A stretch of DNA of 44,284 nucleotides from positions 1-44,284 of the forward strand of contig JAMOSB010000021.1 in NCBI GenBank assembly GCA_027068485.1, read 5' to 3'. The stretch's first letter is position 1. Each line of letters opens with the position of its first letter. A program made the position numbers and the translations under genes. The notes beneath the pieces are model-generated. The model was not told where the DNA came from. It searched no databases and was given only the letters and a program-made list of their open reading frames with translations. The DNA comes from Sulfurovum sp. Its GTDB lineage: Bacteria > Campylobacterota > Campylobacteria > Campylobacterales > Sulfurovaceae. This document shows positions 17,430 to 25,288 of this stretch, in pieces.

Positions 17430-18158
17430 TTACTCTATCACCGTTGTCTCTACGACACTAGGGGTTGAGTGGTTAAGCTCGATAGATTGCACGACGGGTT
17501 GCTCTACTACTTTAGCTACCTCTACCTCTTCAGCTACAGGGGTGGCAGTTGGAGTCACCACCTCAACACTGAGAGCTTTAGGCTCAGGGGTGACCTGCTG
17601 TGTAACTTCCCCTTTATCCGCCTCCTCTAACTCCTCCATCTCCTCTTGGAGATCACTTAGTTGCTCTTGGAGTTGTGCCACTTGCTTGACATTGACTCCA
17701 TGGGTATAGACAAGCTCTCCTCCCTCTCTTCCTTGATTGAGAATCCCTGCTACAAAGAGTATCAAGATAAAGAGATAGAGTGCTTTCATCAACTTACGCG
17801 TAATCACAGAAGAGAGAAGCTTAAAGAGCAGCACCACCGCAGAGGCCAATATCAGATAGGTACCCAAGAGCTTATGGGCTTTGAGTTCGGATTGTGCCGT
17901 CTCATTGAGTAGAGCAAAGATCTCTTTGCCATCAACACTCCCTGTAAGGTAGGCACCTACAGAGAGCAACACGGTGAGCAGTAGTAGAAAAAATGAGACC
18001 AGACCAATAGCGCGTTTCTTGAACAGCAAGTTGATCATTTCAAGTAGCATTGCAACAATCGGCAGGGCAATTACAAAGTGATCAACTACAGGGTGAAGTA
18101 GAAAGGGGATCTCAAAGGGGAGTTCAACCGTAGGTATTGGAAGTGTAGGAAGTTGCAT
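17430..18158 (-). CDS. DUF2231-like membrane protein with C-terminal coiled coil
   Basis: 242 aa. The N-terminal half has four membrane helices, opening with LLHPVVDHFVIALPIVAMLLEM, the His-Pro-Val motif of the DUF2231 family (function unknown, sometimes linked to haem or redox proteins). From about 165 there is a heptad-like acidic coiled coil (LQEQLSDLQEEMEELEE) and then a Val/Thr/Pro-rich tail rich in VV and TP repeats, probably flexible and on one side of the membrane. It has its own extended -10 promoter and an AAAGGAAC ribosome site. It is downstream of hemJ. Confidence 0.7.
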   Translation of the reverse strand: MQLPTLPIPTVELPFEIPFLLHPVVDHFVIALPIVAMLLEMINLLFKKRAIGLVSFFLLLLTVLLSVGAYLTGSVDGKEIFALLNETAQSELKAHKLLGTYLILASAVVLLFKLLSSVITRKLMKALYLFILILFVAGILNQGREGGELVYTHGVNVKQVAQLQEQLSDLQEEMEELEEADKGEVTQQVTPEPKALSVEVVTPTATPVAEEVEVAKVVEQPVVQSIELNHSTPSVVETTVIE

Positions 18159-18188
18159 AATTAGGTTCCTTTAATTTTGATTTATTAG

Positions 18189-18197
18189 ATTATAACA
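18189..18197 (-). promoter_or_regulatory. Extended -10 promoter of the DUF2231 gene
   Basis: The minus strand reads TGTTATAAT, a perfect TATAAT with TG one base upstream, just after the end of hemJ and about 30 bases before the ATG. Confidence 0.55.
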
Positions 18198-18201
18198 CAT
18201 T

Positions 18202-18636
18202 CTAAAAGGGTTTGACGATGACCATAATCACAATCACAATCATCAAGAGTGTCGGTACTTCATTGTAAAATCGAAACGCTTTACCACTCTTGTAATAGGG
18301 GTCTTGTATCAACTTTTTACGTATCCTCTCTAGTGAGAAGCTATAGGCGATCAACATCGCTACAAAGAGTAACTTTGCATGCATCCACCCCCCACTCTGA
18401 AAGATACCACTATTGAGATAGAGCATCACCCCACCTGAGAGTATCGTAGCCCACATCGCAGGCAGACCGATATAGGTATAGAGCTTATACTCTTGCACCT
18501 CTACTACCTCTCCAAAGGCTCTATTGTCTGCATGCTCTCTATGGTAGATAAAAAGTCGAGGAAGATAGAACAACATCGCCATCCACGAAGTAAAACTCAT
18601 AATATGAAACGCCAAAATCCAACTATAATATGCCAT
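18202..18636 (-). CDS. hemJ: Protoporphyrinogen IX oxidase HemJ
   Basis: 144 aa, inner-membrane protein with four helices. It oxidises protoporphyrinogen IX to protoporphyrin IX in haem synthesis, the form used by most Campylobacterota instead of HemG or HemY. The N-terminus WILAFHIMSFTSWMAMLFYLPRLFIYH carries the conserved His and matches the family closely. Its ATG follows the stop of the upstream gene without a gap. Confidence 0.9.
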   Translation of the reverse strand: MAYYSWILAFHIMSFTSWMAMLFYLPRLFIYHREHADNRAFGEVVEVQEYKLYTYIGLPAMWATILSGGVMLYLNSGIFQSGGWMHAKLLFVAMLIAYSFSLERIRKKLIQDPYYKSGKAFRFYNEVPTLLMIVIVIMVIVKPF

Positions 18637-20175
18637 CTACTGCTCCAGTACGGTAAAATCTTTTGAGCTATATAGTACCCATTGTAACCTTTTATAGTAA
18701 CCAATATGGGCATAATTTATCTTGATTTTAGCCCCATCAGGGGGTTTACCTGCTCCTCGTTTAAAGTAGAGAGGGATACGTCCTCCTTGTATCAAGAGGT
18801 AGCCTTTTTGGTAGACTCCCACAACCCCCTGCACGATCTCATTTTGTCGCTTTACTCTAGGACTAGTCAGTGTTTTTACTCCTATATGATAGGGGTGTGT
18901 ATCAAACGCTCCATGTCGCTTGAGGATTGCTAGGTAGGTGATCTGCTTGAGTCCCCTATACTCCCCTAACTCCTCCACACGGACATCGTAGCGTCTCCCC
19001 TCCTCTAGCCCTTTAGTACAGCCATAGAGAAAGATACCCCGTCCGCTAGGTGTCTGCTTAAGCAGTGCAACATTGCGACGCTTCCAAACAACCCCAACCC
19101 CTTTGAGTAGCGGTTTGGGTGAGGCTTTGGTCATCCCATAGAGCTGGTCAATAGTCATCTCATGACTTTGAGGTGGTGGGGGTATCTGTGGCTTAGCCGT
19201 AGTCCTCTCAGACTCAAAGGTCGCAAAAATCGGCAGGTGATCGGAGTAGCCTCCCCCTTTTTTGTAGGACCATCGCTTGATATAACCTGCCCGCACAAAG
19301 AGATACTTAGCACGAAACACCCCAAACGACCCCTCCACATAGGAGATACCATGATGATCAAGCAGAGCAGGGGGAAGAATCAGATGATCAGGTGTCCCCT
19401 TCTTACTAAAAAACTTCGTACTCCAACGATCAACATACTTCAACTCCCCCCACAACGAGTAGTGTGACCCAAAGGGGAGTTGGCTAGATCTGTTACGGGT
19501 GTGAAGGATTGAATGGAGTCCCGTCTTCCCCCCTGTATCATCGATCTTCTTCTCTAGGTTTTTAAAAGCATCATAGTCTGTATTGAAATCCCCAAGGAGG
19601 AGATACTCTGTCGTAGATGAGAGCTGTGAGAGTCGTCTTTGTAACGCTTTGGCATACTTAATGCGTTTACTCTCCCACCCATTATACCCCTTAGATTTCC
19701 AGTGATTGACAAAGACTAAAAGCCTCTGCCCAGCGATAGAGAGTTCAACCTCAAGAATATTGCGTACCCGAGGAGAGGAGGAGACGACAAGCTCTTTGTG
19801 ATGGGTGATAGGAAACCGAGAGAGCAGTGCCATCTGTACTGAGGTGCGTGATTTACGCTGACTAATCACCCCATAATCGTAGCCACACCCTACCCGTTTG
19901 AGGCGTTTTTGGAGTGCGGTAAAGATCGCACGGTTCTCAATCTCTTGAAGTCCGATGATATCCGCATCTAGATCACAAATCACCTCAGCCACACGGTTGA
20001 GCTTCTTCTCCACCAATGGCTGATTCCATCGCCCTCGCCTAGGGTCATACTCTTTGTACTCAGAGCCTTGATAGCGTGCATCAAAGAGGTTTTCGACATT
20101 GTAGCTTGCGACTTTGAAGGGGGTCGCAAGTAGTAGGCTAGAGAGCCATAGTAGTATAAAAATATATCGCATCAA
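18637..20175 (-). CDS. Secreted endonuclease/exonuclease/phosphatase-family protein
   Basis: 512 aa with signal peptide (MMRYIFILLWLSSLLLATPF). The EEP fold covers about 20-325: ASYNVENLFDA, IIGLQEIENR, VNHWKSKG, LLGDFNTD and YSDHLPIFATF contain the metal-binding and catalytic Asn, Glu, His and Asp residues. A C-terminal extension (about 330-512) is unlike the core and may be OB-fold or SH3-like (GYLLIQGGRIPLYF). Activity could be an extracellular or periplasmic DNase or a phosphodiesterase acting on nucleic acid or lipid. It lies four bases after the YidB-like gene. Confidence 0.85.
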   Translation of the reverse strand: MMRYIFILLWLSSLLLATPFKVASYNVENLFDARYQGSEYKEYDPRRGRWNQPLVEKKLNRVAEVICDLDADIIGLQEIENRAIFTALQKRLKRVGCGYDYGVISQRKSRTSVQMALLSRFPITHHKELVVSSSPRVRNILEVELSIAGQRLLVFVNHWKSKGYNGWESKRIKYAKALQRRLSQLSSTTEYLLLGDFNTDYDAFKNLEKKIDDTGGKTGLHSILHTRNRSSQLPFGSHYSLWGELKYVDRWSTKFFSKKGTPDHLILPPALLDHHGISYVEGSFGVFRAKYLFVRAGYIKRWSYKKGGGYSDHLPIFATFESERTTAKPQIPPPPQSHEMTIDQLYGMTKASPKPLLKGVGVVWKRRNVALLKQTPSGRGIFLYGCTKGLEEGRRYDVRVEELGEYRGLKQITYLAILKRHGAFDTHPYHIGVKTLTSPRVKRQNEIVQGVVGVYQKGYLLIQGGRIPLYFKRGAGKPPDGAKIKINYAHIGYYKRLQWVLYSSKDFTVLEQ

Positions 20176-20179
20176 AGCA

Positions 20180-20626
20180 CTATCTAAACATTTTGCCTAG
20201 CATCTCCATCGCACCACTTGCCCCACCAACATGCCCAAGCATCTCATCGACAATCGACCCCTCACCACTAGTCGCCTTATCGACAATCTGAGGCAACACC
20301 TCACTCAATGCCTCCTCCGCACTCTCCATAGAGATCCCCAATGAAGAGGCAAAGGTAGAGACCTTCTCTGCTCCCAAGAGATCTACCACTTGACTCTTCG
20401 AGATGGGGTTATTCTCCCCATTGCCCAACCATGAACCTACAATCGCACCTAGCCCATTGTGTGCCAATCCACCCACAAGTCCAGCCAGATCCAAGCCCCC
20501 TTCATTGTTACTAATAAGTCCTTGAAGTGCTGTACTGATCAGCCCACTATCGAGATTGGTTGTACTCTCATCACTGTTACCGCGTATCAGATCCGCACCC
20601 TCTTGAAATAAACTAAACAGATCCAT
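20180..20626 (-). CDS. YidB-like (DUF937) protein
   Basis: 148 aa, soluble, with no signal peptide. The middle is Gly/Leu/Asn-rich and the C-terminal half carries the YidB pattern LGAEKVSTFASSLGISMESAEEAL..VLPQIVDKAT. Function in the family is unknown. Ribosome site AAAGGAAC before the ATG. It is the first gene of a run with the secreted nuclease and hemJ. Confidence 0.8.
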   Translation of the reverse strand: MDLFSLFQEGADLIRGNSDESTTNLDSGLISTALQGLISNNEGGLDLAGLVGGLAHNGLGAIVGSWLGNGENNPISKSQVVDLLGAEKVSTFASSLGISMESAEEALSEVLPQIVDKATSGEGSIVDEMLGHVGGASGAMEMLGKMFR

Positions 20627-20657
20627 AAGTTGTTCCTTTATCTTAAATTAGGGTACC

Positions 20658-20666
20658 ATTATAGCA
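20658..20666 (-). promoter_or_regulatory. Extended -10 promoter of the YidB-nuclease-hemJ run
   Basis: Minus strand TGCTATAAT is a perfect extended -10 box 32 bases before the ATG. There is no recognisable -35. Confidence 0.6.
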
Positions 20667-20677
20667 CTTTAATCCTA

Positions 20678-20693
20678 GAAGGAGTCCATCATC
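20678..20693 (+). promoter_or_regulatory. Ribosome binding site followed by an AUC codon in the start position
   Basis: GAAGGAG (20678-20684) is a strong Shine-Dalgarno sequence. Six bases after AGGAG comes ATC (20691-20693); another ATC is at 20688. No ATG, GTG or TTG exists in this frame between the upstream stop (TAG 20676-20678) and TTG at 20763, which lies after the signal peptide. Confidence 0.6.
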
Positions 20694-21353
20694 AAAAAAT
20701 CTACGATTCCACTAATAAGCCTCTTAGCTATAACCACTTCACTCCAAGCAACTTCACGCGATTTGCTCATCACACGCACCGCTATCTTCTCGACACTAGG
20801 GAGCTACCTCTACGCCTTTAGCCAAGAGCAAACCCCTCTAACACTCCCACTCAACAGCTCTCTTGAACACCCCATACTCTCCTATCTCCAAGGGCGTGAG
20901 TATAGCTCCAAGCCCGACCGACACCTCAAAAATCACCAACTTACCCTACGCTTACCATGGAAAAAGCCCCTGATCACTCACCCCTACTTCACCCTCTATG
21001 GTGCTACAGAGTGGAGCCTCAACCGCTGGCACTCCACCCAACATCGTAGCCAAAACCCTGAAGGACTTATCCTCTCCCTTACACCCATGTTTCGCTACAC
21101 AACACCCACCACTCCATCCAATACACTCCACCCCTACCTAGAGATGGGGATTGGGATTGCGATGATGGATAGGAGTATCGTAGAGAATCGAGACAAATCC
21201 TCACTTTTTCAGTTTACCGATTCGATTGGGCTTGGTGTGATGAAGAGAGAATGGAGTCTAGGCTACCGCTTCACCCACATCTCCAACCTCAATATCAAGA
21301 GTCCCAATCCTAGTATCGACCTCCATCAAATCATGGTATCGTATCGATTTTAG
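20691..21353 (+). CDS. PagL-like outer-membrane lipid A 3-O-deacylase, apparent AUC start
   Basis: About 220 aa if translation begins at ATC 20691: the frame then starts IKKSTIPLISLLAITTSLQA, a textbook signal peptide, preceded by AGGAG. The first ordinary start is TTG 20763, which would remove the signal peptide. The C-terminus GYRFTHISNLNIKSPNPSID with final YRF matches PagL, an eight-strand barrel that removes the 3-O acyl chain from lipid A; the His and Ser of the catalytic triad are present, and a Glu is replaced by Asp. Terminal Phe suits a barrel signal. Alternatives are a mutated start codon (silenced gene) or a sequencing error of ATG to ATC. Confidence 0.65.
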   Translation: MKKSTIPLISLLAITTSLQATSRDLLITRTAIFSTLGSYLYAFSQEQTPLTLPLNSSLEHPILSYLQGREYSSKPDRHLKNHQLTLRLPWKKPLITHPYFTLYGATEWSLNRWHSTQHRSQNPEGLILSLTPMFRYTTPTTPSNTLHPYLEMGIGIAMMDRSIVENRDKSSLFQFTDSIGLGVMKREWSLGYRFTHISNLNIKSPNPSIDLHQIMVSYRF

Positions 21354-21428
21354 GGTGTAGATAGCTACTCGCTTACCTGTGTACTTTGTCAAGACCACTC
21401 TCTATATGTGAAAATATATGCAACTAGA

Positions 21429-22511
21429 CTACTTACAACAGTGCGAGATCCCATAGTACTGTAGCTGATAGCGTTCTTTTCCACTAGAGCAGTAACAGGA
21501 TATCCCTTGTGACTTTAGTTGCTTCGCTAAAAAATAGGGTCGATAGATACGCTTAGCAAAATGGTTTTGGGGGTTTGACATCATCGTATAGGAGAGTTGA
21601 TGAAAGACAATAGCCAAAAGGGTGAGGAGTAAAAGAGTAGTGACGATACCAAACCCTAGCCTATACTTCTTGCGAAATGCGGGGAGGCGTACACGAACAC
21701 TCTGATGAAATGTCTCTAGCATCAAAATCGTTGCGATCATCACATAGGGTGCAAAATCTGTAATCGCCACACGCTGTCGTAGGGAGAGGAGTAGCGAGAA
21801 GGCTAAAGCCGTAAAGGCGATATACCATAAGAGCGTCTTCTCTCCTCGTAACAGTGTACGATACATTGCATAGAAAAAGAAGAGAAAAAGAAGCGGGGAG
21901 AAGATCCCTGCATAGAGTCCAAAAATCTCTAAAAAATGCCCCGAGGGGTGTCCTCCTATCTCGATCCCTCTCTCTAAGAGTATAAAAGCACCAAGAAATA
22001 GACTAGAGAAGAGCATCAGTCTATACTCTCTAGAGCGTATCCCATAGAGTAGGAGTGCCACAAAGAAGATGATAGAGGCATCATGAATCATAAAGAGTAG
22101 TACCATAATCAGTAGTGAGATACTAAAGTGATACTGCTTATAGAGTAGTACAAAAAGTAACACCAACGGTAGCACGATAATAGCGATATTGGCCAGTGTA
22201 CTCGCTGTCAAGGTACCAGGAAGTAACATAAAAATCATGGTGGAGAGATAGGCATCTTCCGCTCGCTTGAAATAACGCCAACTCAAGAGAAAAAAGAGTG
22301 CAATAGAGAGCAGAGCAAAGAGAATAAAGTAGATGCGTAGCCCCAAAAATCCAGAGAAGAGAGAGCCTCCCCAGTGCATCAATAACCCTACAATATCCTC
22401 AGAGGTATAGAAGATCTTTGCCTCATGAGGACTAATGGGTGTGGTAGTTGCAACATAGAAGAGTGCGATACCATACAAAAAGAGTGCGACAAAGAAAGCG
22501 TCTTTTTTCAT
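21429..22511 (-). CDS. Polytopic membrane protein, possible GT-C glycosyltransferase
   Basis: 360 aa with around ten hydrophobic segments. After the first helix a loop carries ISPHEAKIFY, which recalls the acidic catalytic loop of PMT/ArnT-type transferases that use lipid-linked sugars. The C-terminus is a short Cys-rich segment (CYCSSGKERYQLQYYGISHCC) with four Cys and no large periplasmic domain, so the protein is short for that family. It follows trpG with an 11-base gap. Family placement is tentative. Confidence 0.55.
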   Translation of the reverse strand: MKKDAFFVALFLYGIALFYVATTTPISPHEAKIFYTSEDIVGLLMHWGGSLFSGFLGLRIYFILFALLSIALFFLLSWRYFKRAEDAYLSTMIFMLLPGTLTASTLANIAIIVLPLVLLFVLLYKQYHFSISLLIMVLLFMIHDASIIFFVALLLYGIRSREYRLMLFSSLFLGAFILLERGIEIGGHPSGHFLEIFGLYAGIFSPLLFLFFFYAMYRTLLRGEKTLLWYIAFTALAFSLLLSLRQRVAITDFAPYVMIATILMLETFHQSVRVRLPAFRKKYRLGFGIVTTLLLLTLLAIVFHQLSYTMMSNPQNHFAKRIYRPYFLAKQLKSQGISCYCSSGKERYQLQYYGISHCCK

Positions 22512-22522
22512 CTCCGTATAGA

Positions 22523-23092
22523 TCAGAGCTTTAAAAAGTTATCCAACATCTCATGTCCATACTCACTCATGATAGACTCAGGATGAAACTGCACACCATA
22601 GATAGGTCTATCTTTGATCTCTAGTGACATAATCTCCCCATCATCTTTACTGTGGGAAGTGACAACAATACTAGAGGGTAAATTATCGGGGTTGACACTC
22701 AAGGAGTGGTAGCGTGTCGCTCTAAACTCTTGAGGAAGCTTAGCAAAGATAGGGGTTGCGTGATCTACCTTAATTTGTGAAGTCTTACCATGCATCATAT
22801 GCTTTGCGCGTATCACCTCACCACCAAATGCCTGAGCAATACTCTGATGCCCTAGACAGATACCAAAAATAGGTGTCGTCTCTGCAAAGTGTTTGATCAC
22901 CTCTAGTGTAACACCCGCTTCATCAGGGGTTGAGGGGCCAGGGGAGAGGATAATCTTTTCAGGATTGAGTGCGACTATCTCCTCGATGGTTAACTCATCA
23001 TTACGAATCACTCTCAAATCTGCCCCAAGCTCTCGGCAATACTGCACTATATTATAGGTAAAACTATCATAGTTATCTATCATTAAAACCAT
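22523..23092 (-). CDS. trpG: Glutamine amidotransferase of anthranilate / aminodeoxychorismate synthase (TrpG/PabA)
   Basis: 189 aa class I glutaminase that supplies ammonia to a TrpE- or PabB-type partner. The triad is Cys79 (GICLGHQS), His170 and Glu172 (QFHPES), and the opening LMIDNYDSFTYNIVQY is diagnostic. No trpE, pabB or pabC is in the window, so it may serve either folate or tryptophan synthesis, or both. The gene begins after an AT-rich 300-base spacer. Confidence 0.92.
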   Translation of the reverse strand: MVLMIDNYDSFTYNIVQYCRELGADLRVIRNDELTIEEIVALNPEKIILSPGPSTPDEAGVTLEVIKHFAETTPIFGICLGHQSIAQAFGGEVIRAKHMMHGKTSQIKVDHATPIFAKLPQEFRATRYHSLSVNPDNLPSSIVVTSHSKDDGEIMSLEIKDRPIYGVQFHPESIMSEYGHEMLDNFLKL

Positions 23093-23403
23093 CTATTTCT
23101 CATCCTCTACAAAGCCCTATTTAAGGGGTTTTCCAAACTTTTCTTCAGATATATTATCAATCATGCTTTCCCTATAGCTACCCTTTTTTATATTTTTTAT
23201 ACATTTTTATGCCATTTTGGGTAGCATACTAGGATAGCACAAAACACTTATGCGAATAATATCAGATTTAAAATTAGAGTGTAATTTAACTAGGATAGTA
23301 TCCTTAAATGTTCGCAATTTCAAATAAGGATAAACGAGAGAACAAAAATAAATCATCTAAACAAATAGATGATATCTAAGGTAAAATCTTAGGAGGTATA
23401 CTC
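23093..23403. other. Non-coding spacer with many inverted repeats
   Basis: Between trpG and the small membrane gene, 311 AT-rich bases hold no convincing gene. In it: GCTACCC and GGGTAGC around an AT-rich 35-base loop (near 23178-23225); a ten-base direct repeat ACTAGGATAG (23228-23237, 23289-23298); AGGATA-G-TATCCT (23292-23304); TATCCTTA...TAAGGATA with an 18-base loop (23299-23332); and ATCATCTA-AACAAA-TAGATGAT (23352-23373). The first 80 bases should hold the trpG promoter. The rest may encode a small structured RNA; which strand is not clear. Confidence 0.45.
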
Positions 23404-23407
23404 CTAA
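23389..23407 (-). terminator. Hairpin terminator at the end of the DJ-1 / small membrane gene pair
   Basis: TTAGGAG-GTATA-CTCCTAA is a perfect seven-bp stem that contains the stop codon of the small membrane gene. On the minus strand GATTTTACC follows, a modest T tract. Confidence 0.5.
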
Positions 23408-23715
23408 CGCCACGCCCACCACAACAACAGCCCGCCAAGCAATAGGTTAAACCAGCTCACACCCGCACGAAACATCGCTTCTAGCTCTCCAAAGAGCCAG
23501 CGTTGGGAGCTAGAGAGCTTAGTGAGGGTCTGGAGGTGTGTCCATGCGACAAGTTCGGATTGCCAGAGGTAGGTGACCAGCTCAGGCACAAAGAAGAAGA
23601 GAACAATCCCCCCAATACCCCAAAAGCTCTTTTGGGGCTTGATACGCATCACCGCCTCTTGGAGCTTGGGGTCTTGGGCTAGTTGATACTGAATGACTCG
23701 GAGCTTCTCTCGCAT
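23404..23715 (-). CDS. Small membrane protein, unrecognised
   Basis: 103 aa from ATG 23715 (MREKLRVIQYQ), two bases after the stop of the DJ-1 gene; the longer frame to 23787 lies within that gene. A basic, soluble N-terminus (1-30) precedes a hydrophobic segment (GGIVLFFFVPELVTYLW), an amphipathic stretch and a second segment (WFNLLLGGLLLWWAW) at the C-terminus. It resembles no family I know. Tight coupling suggests co-expression with the DJ-1 protein. Confidence 0.65.
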   Translation of the reverse strand: MREKLRVIQYQLAQDPKLQEAVMRIKPQKSFWGIGGIVLFFFVPELVTYLWQSELVAWTHLQTLTKLSSSQRWLFGELEAMFRAGVSWFNLLLGGLLLWWAWR

Positions 23716-23716
23716 C

Positions 23717-24280
23717 TTAGCAGTACCCCAGTAGCATCCCCTCTTTGACCGCGAGCATCGCCTCTTTACTGATGAGTTGCTCCACAATCGCTAGACCAAA
23801 ACAGACCGCCGTACCAGGTCCTTGTGAGGTGATGACATTGCCATCGATGACCACTTTTTGATCCTCGCGATACCCTTGGTGGTCGATCTCCTCTCTCGCT
23901 TCAGGGTAGCAGGTGTAGGATGCTCCCAACACACCCGCCTCTTTCAAGACAAAGGGAGCAGCACACATCGCCCCTACGCGTTTATGCTCTTTAAAGGTTT
24001 TGAGTAAGGCGAGGATACGCGTCTCTTTTGCCAAAGCATAAGTCCCCTCCCATCCACCAGGGAGTACCATCATATCAAACGCCTCTTCACGCACCTCCTC
24101 GAGTGCCATATCCGCTTGTATCCCGATACCATTGGCTCCAATGACCACACGCCCATGGGCTAACGCCTTATCGATAAAGAGTGTCGTCACAGCAATCCCC
24201 CCACGACGCATCACATCGATCAAGGCAACCGCCTCCAACTCCTCAAACCCCTTTGCCAAGGGAAGTAACACTGATGCCAT
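23717..24280 (-). CDS. DJ-1/PfpI (ThiJ-like) family protein
   Basis: 187 aa. The fold is a class I glutaminase-like Rossmann unit; the nucleophile elbow is GAMCAAPFVL (Cys106) and the conserved acidic residues are in AKGFEELEAV. Members include deglycases or chaperone-like stress proteins (YajL, DJ-1); substrate here is unknown. TTG at 24286 opens the frame, but ATG 24280 with AGGAG six bases upstream is preferred. It is about 65 bases after the end of the Mo accessory genes and may be their read-through neighbour. Confidence 0.88.
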   Translation of the reverse strand: MASVLLPLAKGFEELEAVALIDVMRRGGIAVTTLFIDKALAHGRVVIGANGIGIQADMALEEVREEAFDMMVLPGGWEGTYALAKETRILALLKTFKEHKRVGAMCAAPFVLKEAGVLGASYTCYPEAREEIDHQGYREDQKVVIDGNVITSQGPGTAVCFGLAIVEQLISKEAMLAVKEGMLLGYC

Positions 24281-24345
24281 TTGCAACTCCTTTGAAATTA
24301 TCTCCTAGTAGTCTACACTTTTTTCCGATAATATTACCTTATCCC

Positions 24346-24816
24346 TTACCCAAAATACTCCGCCATAATCTTCGGAAAGAGTCCGATGGTCTTTTGGGCT
24401 TTCTCTATCTTGGGTTGGAAGATCTCTTGGGAGGCGGGGAAGGTGGTGATGAGTTCTTGGTAGATAGCTATCTTCTCTTTCATATGCTCCTCTAGTGCAT
24501 CGAGTACCGCCTGCATCGTCTCTTTGCTTGTGGCATACTTCATCAGTAGCTCAAACATCCGTTTACGAGGGTGTATCGCCATACTATCACCTGCTTTGAG
24601 GGCGATGGCTTTGATATCCCATCGTGAGATGTAGATCCCACTCACACTCGGAGCGATCAGCTTGGCGTACAACGCTTCGGTATAGGAGGGGTAGTCCTTG
24701 AGGTCACTCTCCTCCTCACTCTCACACGACCCATCCGCACAAAACGCACGCGTCCCATTAAACCCTTGCTCATTAAACTTCGCAAACTCTTCTCTCAACT
24801 CATCTATATCACGCAT
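24346..24816 (-). CDS. Unrecognised soluble protein, last gene of the Mo oxidoreductase accessory run
   Basis: 156 aa, mostly helical, no signal peptide. Near the N-terminus is a short Cys pair in AFCADGSCESEEES; the remainder is a long helical region (residues 85-150, e.g. VLDALEEHMKEKIAIYQELI). Its start overlaps the previous gene by eight bases, so expression is tied to the TorD and ferredoxin genes. I do not recognise a family. A role in maturation of the Mo enzyme is inferred from position only. Confidence 0.7.
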   Translation of the reverse strand: MRDIDELREEFAKFNEQGFNGTRAFCADGSCESEEESDLKDYPSYTEALYAKLIAPSVSGIYISRWDIKAIALKAGDSMAIHPRKRMFELLMKYATSKETMQAVLDALEEHMKEKIAIYQELITTFPASQEIFQPKIEKAQKTIGLFPKIMAEYFG

Positions 24817-25288
24817 TCTCTTCTCCTATCAGTAGTGGGACTTGATCCACCTCTAGTGCCACACCAAACCAACGGTTGGCGATCAGCATCATCTTTGCGA
24901 CCAATAGCATCGTCTCATCGACAAACGCAGGATCACCAAAGCACGCCAGTGCCTCCTCATCCAAGCAGTAGCCCACAATCTCCCCAGACACAACCTCGAT
25001 AAAATCAATCCGCCCTCTCTGCTTGGCAGAGGGGTTGAGCCTCTGACAGTAGCCCACCGCACGAGAGGCAAACTCAGGCTCTAGCATCATCTTATCGACC
25101 TTGGAGTGGGCAACCCCATCCATCGTAAAGGCAAAATGCTCATCGGTGATATTGAGTGCGATCGCCGTGGCATTGGTCTGACTTGCGTTGAGGATACGGT
25201 TGAAGTAGCGTCGTCTCTTACCTCGTTGGGCATTGTATCCAAGGATCGTACAGAGCTGGGTATCGGGTCTTATCTCATGGGGTTTCAT
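24809..25288 (-). CDS. Unrecognised soluble protein, Mo oxidoreductase accessory run
   Basis: 159 aa, no signal peptide or membrane segment. It has a basic stretch GKRRRYFNRILNASQTNATAI and a compact alpha/beta composition; single Cys residues are scattered without a metal-binding pattern. The ATG overlaps the ferredoxin stop (ATGA), showing translational coupling. Family unknown; it may be a cofactor or chaperone-type accessory. Confidence 0.7.
   Translation of the reverse strand: MKPHEIRPDTQLCTILGYNAQRGKRRRYFNRILNASQTNATAIALNITDEHFAFTMDGVAHSKVDKMMLEPEFASRAVGYCQRLNPSAKQRGRIDFIEVVSGEIVGYCLDEEALACFGDPAFVDETMLLVAKMMLIANRWFGVALEVDQVPLLIGEENA

Noticed and set aside
23309-23380. Short plus-strand frame of about 23 codons (ATGTTCGCA...)
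   Set aside because: No ribosome site, Lys/Asn-rich AT content, and it overlaps the inverted repeats; not supportable as a gene.
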